A stretch of 36,743 nt of DNA from a virus, in IMG/VR virus record IMGVR_UViG_3300006305_000065, positions 1 to 36,743 of that record; one strand, 5' to 3'. The notes beneath the pieces were generated by a model, which saw only the letters and a program-made list of their open reading frames with translations, ran no database searches and was not told where the DNA came from. Positions 33,931 to 36,743 of the stretch are shown here, one piece after another. The position numbers and the translations under genes are program-made. How positions within the stretch are numbered: the stretch's first letter is position 1; each line of letters starts with the position of its first letter.

Positions 33931-35672
33931 CGGATAATGAAATAATAGATAGTCTCAAAGGTGACTTTAAGCTTTTCCTACAAGCACTGTGGGAAGAGCT
34001 AGGTCTACCTAGTCCTACCAGAGCTCAGTATGCCATAGCTGACTACTTACAGAACGGACCAAAGCGTTTGCAGATCCAAGCGTTCCGTGGTGTAGGTAAG
34101 AGCTGGATTACTGGTGCATTTGTGTTATGGACACTATTTAATGACAACGAAAGAAAGATTATGATTATCTCTGCGTCAAAAGAACGTGCAGATAACATGT
34201 CTATCTTCTTACAAAAACTAATTATAGAAACACCATGGCTAAACTATCTAAGACCGAAAGCGGACGACAGCAGATGGTCAAGGATCTCCTTCGACGTAAA
34301 CTGTTCACCGCATCAGGCTCCGTCAGTCAAAAGTGTTGGTATTACTGGTCAGCTGACGGGGTCCAGAGCGGACTTAATGATTTTGGACGACGTGGAAGTA
34401 CCGGGAAACAGTATGACGGAGTTGATGCGTGAGAAGTTACTTCAACTCTGCACAGAAGCCGAAGCAATCCTTACGCCGAAAGACGATAGCCGTATTATGT
34501 ATCTCGGGACTCCTCAGACTACTTTTACTATTTATCGTAAGCTGGCAGAGCGGAGCTATCGACCATTTGTTTGGCCGAGTAGATACCCAACAAGAAAAAA
34601 ACTTACACAGTACGAAGGACTACTAGCACCTCAAATACAAGAAGATCTGGATATGGGTGCAGAAGAGTGGGAAGTTACAGATCCAGACAGATTTAGCGAA
34701 GATGACCTACTAGAAAGAGAAGCAGCTATGGGTCGGAGCAACTACATGCTTCAATTTCAACTCGACACAAGTTTAACAGATGCAGAAAAGTTTCCCCTTA
34801 AAATGGCTGACCTTGTGGTTACTAGCGTCAATCCTACTTCTGCTCCTGATAACGTGGTCTGGTGTTCAGATCCAGCAAATGTTATAAAGGATGCACCAAC
34901 AGTAGGACTACCCGGAGACTACTTCTACAAGCCAATGCAGCTGCAAGGAGAATGGGGTCCGTATGATGAAACCATATGCAGCGTAGACCCCTCTGGAAGG
35001 GGCTCAGACGAGACCGCAGCAGCCTTTATGAGCCAACGCCATGGCTTTCTATACCTACATGAAATGAGAGCGTATAGAGACGGTTACAGTGACAAGACAC
35101 TACTGGACATATTAAGAGGATGTAAGAAGTATAATGTAACTAAACTTGTAATCGAGACAAACTTTGGAGATGGAATGGTCAGTGAACTATTTAAAAAACA
35201 TATTCAACAGACGCAACAACACATCGATATCGAGGAGGTTCGTGCCAATGTTCGGAAAGAAGACCGAATTATTGATGCTCTTGAACCTGTCCTTAACCAG
35301 CATCGTCTTGTTGTGGATCGTGCTGTTATCGACTGGGACTATAGGTCGAATAAAGACAGTGCACCTGAGAGTCGCCTCCTCTATATGCTCTTTTACCAGA
35401 TGAGTCGGATGTGTCGTGAGAAAGGTGCAGTCAAACATGACGATAGGTTGGATACACTTGCACAAGGTGTAAAGTATTTTACTGATGCGTTGTCGATTAG
35501 TGCTCATGATGCGATAAAACTAAGAAAAAGAGAAGAATGGGATAGTATGTTAGAAGATTTCTTGACTTGTCCTCATAGATCTGCTAATCACCTTGTATTA
35601 GGCATGAATAAGCAGCAAAGAGAGGAAGCAATGGGTCTAGAAGGCAATTCTAACGTCAAAACGTGGATATAA
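33927..35672 (+). CDS. large terminase subunit (gp19-like)
   Basis: This 581-aa packaging motor matches T7 gp19 (586 aa) in length. The ATPase half has a Walker A-type loop FRGVGKSW (residues 53-60), a Walker B motif LMILDDVE (150-157), and a coupling motif MYLGTPQTTF (191-200). The nuclease half (RNase H fold) has the acidic residues D354 (SVDPSGRGSDETAA), E410 (LVIETNFGDG) and D505/D506/D509 (KHDDRLDTLAQGVKYF). It cuts concatemers and pumps DNA through the portal. It is the last large gene before an AT-rich, hairpin-rich region. Confidence 0.96.
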   Translation: MTDNEIIDSLKGDFKLFLQALWEELGLPSPTRAQYAIADYLQNGPKRLQIQAFRGVGKSWITGAFVLWTLFNDNERKIMIISASKERADNMSIFLQKLIIETPWLNYLRPKADDSRWSRISFDVNCSPHQAPSVKSVGITGQLTGSRADLMILDDVEVPGNSMTELMREKLLQLCTEAEAILTPKDDSRIMYLGTPQTTFTIYRKLAERSYRPFVWPSRYPTRKKLTQYEGLLAPQIQEDLDMGAEEWEVTDPDRFSEDDLLEREAAMGRSNYMLQFQLDTSLTDAEKFPLKMADLVVTSVNPTSAPDNVVWCSDPANVIKDAPTVGLPGDYFYKPMQLQGEWGPYDETICSVDPSGRGSDETAAAFMSQRHGFLYLHEMRAYRDGYSDKTLLDILRGCKKYNVTKLVIETNFGDGMVSELFKKHIQQTQQHIDIEEVRANVRKEDRIIDALEPVLNQHRLVVDRAVIDWDYRSNKDSAPESRLLYMLFYQMSRMCREKGAVKHDDRLDTLAQGVKYFTDALSISAHDAIKLRKREEWDSMLEDFLTCPHRSANHLVLGMNKQQREEAMGLEGNSNVKTWI

Positions 35673-35678
35673 ACCGAT

Positions 35679-35743
35679 CCCTCACGTATACAGGGGACGA
35701 GAAGGGTGGACTCGACCCCCAGAGGGAGACTAACATCTCCCTC
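35679..35743 (+). terminator. hairpin cluster after the large terminase
   Basis: Three hairpins follow each other: CCCT/AGGG (35679-35695), GGGT/ACCC (35704-35718, loop GGACTCG), and the strong GAGGGAGA/TCTCCCTC (35722-35743, loop CTAACA). The third is a perfect eight-base stem, but the bases after it (AACCTATTACTTG) are not a real T-run, so an intrinsic terminator is possible but not certain. An RNA processing site is an alternative. The cluster marks the end of the late operon. Confidence 0.5.
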
Positions 35744-35755
35744 AACCTATTACTT

Positions 35756-35776
35756 GTTATCATATGAGTTGATAAC
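35756..35776. repeat. perfect inverted repeat upstream of a small gene
   Basis: GTTATCA (35756-35762) and TGATAAC (35770-35776) form a perfect seven-base stem around a seven-base spacer, 29 bases before the 40-aa ORF. It could be an operator for a dimeric protein or an RNA hairpin. The surrounding DNA is AT-rich. Confidence 0.6.
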
Positions 35777-35805
35777 TCTTAATATACTACAATTAACTAA
35801 CAAAC

Positions 35806-35928
35806 ATGAAGTATATACAGAAATATAAGGCTGCACTGAAGTTAAACAGATGGCCGATGATAGATTATGTCAAACAAGCCGAAGAAGAGCAGCAGAACCG
35901 CATAGATAGGCTCTATCCGAAAAAATAA
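35806..35928 (+). CDS. 40-aa hypothetical protein
   Basis: This short ORF encodes a charged helical protein that begins MKYIQKYKAALKLNRWPMID and ends RIDRLYPKK. There is no strong Shine-Dalgarno (upstream AACTAACAAAC). No family is recognised. It is supported by good helical amino acid composition and by lying in an otherwise gene-poor stretch, but it could be spurious. Confidence 0.5.
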   Translation: MKYIQKYKAALKLNRWPMIDYVKQAEEEQQNRIDRLYPKK

Positions 35929-36099
35929 CATAAATTTTGCTGCCCTATTGGCGTTGTAGCCGGGACGCACAGCCCCCCAACGGTCTCCGTATTATTAATA
36001 AATAACAAGTTTTGCCAGTTACTCACAAGAATTAATTATTATTTCACTGTAATTCTTATTAGTTTATGTCGCTATCTGTTGCGGTATCATCTTAGACGC

Positions 36100-36115
36100 A
36101 TGAGATTCACAATCA
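36100..36115. repeat. 16-base direct repeat, first copy (second at 36644-36659)
   Basis: ATGAGATTCACAATCA occurs exactly twice in the window's terminal kilobase. Each copy sits in a longer imperfect repeat of roughly 100 bases that precedes a small gene or the window end, so the repeated unit is probably a promoter/leader module. Confidence 0.75.
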
Positions 36116-36167
36116 ATGCGACTCAAATAAGATGTGTGGTACAGCTCAAATCTCAACACAGTCTCAG

Positions 36168-36183
36168 TATAATAGACTATAAT
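36168..36183 (+). promoter_or_regulatory. two sigma70-like -10 boxes upstream of a small early-type gene
   Basis: TATAAT occurs perfectly twice, at 36168-36173 and 36178-36183, 31-46 bases before the start of the next gene. The -35 regions are weak (AACACA-like), so strength is uncertain. Host-type promoters in T7-like phages drive early genes read by host RNA polymerase, in keeping with the position beyond the terminase. Confidence 0.5.
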
Positions 36184-36213
36184 ATGTATATAAGAGATAA
36201 GGAGATTCAAAAC

Positions 36214-36405
36214 ATGACTAACATAAATACAGTAACAAATACAGCGTTCGGTAAAACATTACATTATGTTGTTGATGACTACTATGCAGATGCAATTAAA
36301 ACATTAACAGGTAAAAAGACTATTAATGATAATGATATTATTGCACTAATGCAGTTAGGACTTACAGTTAATAACAATACATTACAAGAGCTAATCGCTG
36401 TTTAA
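36214..36405 (+). CDS. 63-aa hypothetical protein
   Basis: The frame is open from 36079, but the ATG at 36214 is preferred because AAGGAG lies at 36199-36204, nine bases upstream, and twin -10 boxes lie before it. The product begins MTNINTVTNTAFGKTLHYVV and has a C-terminal helix pair (DNDIIALMQLGLTVNNNTLQELIAV). It is small, probably soluble and without known motifs. T7-like phages make several small host-takeover proteins first, so an early role is a guess from the promoter context. Confidence 0.72.
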   Translation: MTNINTVTNTAFGKTLHYVVDDYYADAIKTLTGKKTINDNDIIALMQLGLTVNNNTLQELIAV

Positions 36406-36428
36406 TTATAATTAAGGAGAAATATATT

Positions 36429-36626
36429 ATGAACCATCAAAGATTTAAGTTTTACAAACACTCTGCTGAGTATTATAAATCATTATACAATACGATTACT
36501 GAGTTAGAAGAATTAGATTTAAAACCAAGTTTAAGTCAATACAATTCAACAATTAATTATAATCGTAAAAGTAAGTTTATTAAATCAAATAGTAATACTA
36601 ATAAGACACATAAGAAAGTTGGTTGA
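36429..36626 (+). CDS. 65-aa hypothetical protein
   Basis: The start has a good Shine-Dalgarno, AAGGAG at 36413-36418, 10 bases before the ATG. The product begins MNHQRFKFYKHSAEYYKSLY, then an acidic helix (TITELEELDLKPS), then an Asn/Ser/Lys-rich basic tail. No family is recognised. It lies 23 bases after the preceding gene and is probably in the same transcript. Confidence 0.7.
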   Translation: MNHQRFKFYKHSAEYYKSLYNTITELEELDLKPSLSQYNSTINYNRKSKFIKSNSNTNKTHKKVG

Positions 36627-36743
36627 GACTTATCGTGAGTCTTATGAGATTCACAATCATTATCACAATCAGTCTCATGCGTCGCATTATACTCATGTGG
36701 TATTGCTCAAATATCATGTTAGACTCAATTTAAGATGCTATAA
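36627..36743 (+). other. intergenic module repeated from 36060-36170
   Basis: No gene is seen. AGACT (36626-36630) and AGTCT (36638-36642) form a small hairpin. ATGAGATTCACAATCA (36644-36659) is an exact copy of 36100-36115. CTCATGCGTC (36674-36683) is the reverse complement of 36095-36104. TGTGGTA-x-x-GCTCAAAT-x-TCA and AGACTCA/AGTCTCA blocks then follow in the same order as in the first copy. The window ends GCTATAA, possibly the start of another -10 box. Confidence 0.6.

Larger units (their letters stand above)
35929..36213 (+). other. AT-rich non-coding region with GC-rich stem and nested inverted repeats
   Basis: No gene is supported here. A GC-rich island (35942-35989) can pair CGTTG (35952-35956) with CAACG (35978-35982). 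AAGAATTA (36027-36034) and TAATTCTT (36050-36057) form a perfect inverted repeat. At 36087-36132 a nested pair, ATCTTA...TAAGAT around CGCAT...ATGCG, encloses GAGATTCACAATCA. The end holds two TATAAT boxes and the ribosome site for the next gene. A long open frame from 36079 crosses this DNA but lacks a coupled start. Confidence 0.6.

Noticed and set aside
35673-35760. tRNA or attachment site (att) fragment after the terminase
   Set aside because: The reverse strand GGGGGTCGAGTCC looks slightly like a T-arm, but the stem and the TTCRA loop do not fit and no other arms are found; no integrase is in the window.
35929-36213. Long version (108 aa) of the gene starting at 36079
   Set aside because: The upstream part crosses inverted repeats and -10 boxes and lacks a ribosome site; the ATG at 36214 has AAGGAG.

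Overview
The window is part of a T7-like cyanophage (Autographiviridae-type podovirus of marine Prochlorococcus or Synechococcus). Every convincing gene is on the + strand. Genes are packed end to end, many sharing a TAATG stop/start. The order of hallmark genes is that of T7: DNA polymerase C-terminus, exonuclease, portal, scaffold, capsid, tail tube A/B, internal core proteins 14/15/16, tail fibre, small and large terminase. Two photosynthesis genes, hli and psbA, sit between scaffold and capsid, as known for P-SSP7-type marine cyanophages. The host assignment rests on these genes and on family knowledge, not on a database search.

Layout. (1) 1-3813, nucleotide metabolism: end of the family A DNA polymerase, 5'-3' exonuclease, a small protein, a compact class I ribonucleotide reductase pair (NrdA/NrdB), a small conserved protein and a GNAT-like protein. 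(2) 3827-8589, head assembly: a 797-aa Lys/Gly/Ala-rich protein in the T7 gp7.3 position, portal and scaffold. (3) 8589-9799, very small basic proteins down to 22 aa plus a 205-aa protein. (4) 9796-11480, photosynthesis and regulation: hli, psbA, then a glutamine-II ('downstream-peptide') riboswitch controlling a 17-aa peptide, a 43-aa ORF and an unexplained GC-rich structured leader. (5) 11481-23569, virion: major capsid protein followed by an intrinsic terminator (as T-phi follows T7 gene 10), tail tubes A and B, and three internal core proteins. (6) 23571-29086, three fibre or adhesin genes: T7-type fibre, S74-chaperone fibre and a polyglycine-rich tip-like protein. (7) 29087-30836, membrane and secreted proteins, including a holin candidate, and two tiny genes. 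(8) 30833-35672, packaging: small terminase candidate, basic protein, HNH endonuclease, a 753-aa protein with a possible HNH-like core, and large terminase. (9) 35673-36743, AT-rich and rich in inverted repeats, with three small ORFs, sigma70-like -10 boxes and an imperfectly repeated intergenic module. This may be the genome end/early-region junction.

How it fits together: the phage makes dNTPs (NrdAB, with exonuclease degrading host DNA), keeps photosystem II running in the infected cell (D1, HLIP), and builds a T7-like particle. The riboswitch suggests that the phage reads host glutamine, a nitrogen-status signal. The most interesting items are the riboswitch and its micro-ORFs beside psbA, the unidentified structured RNA before the capsid gene, the 753-aa protein between the terminase genes, the NrdB without a radical tyrosine, and a fibre-like module shared by tail tube B and the tail fibre.
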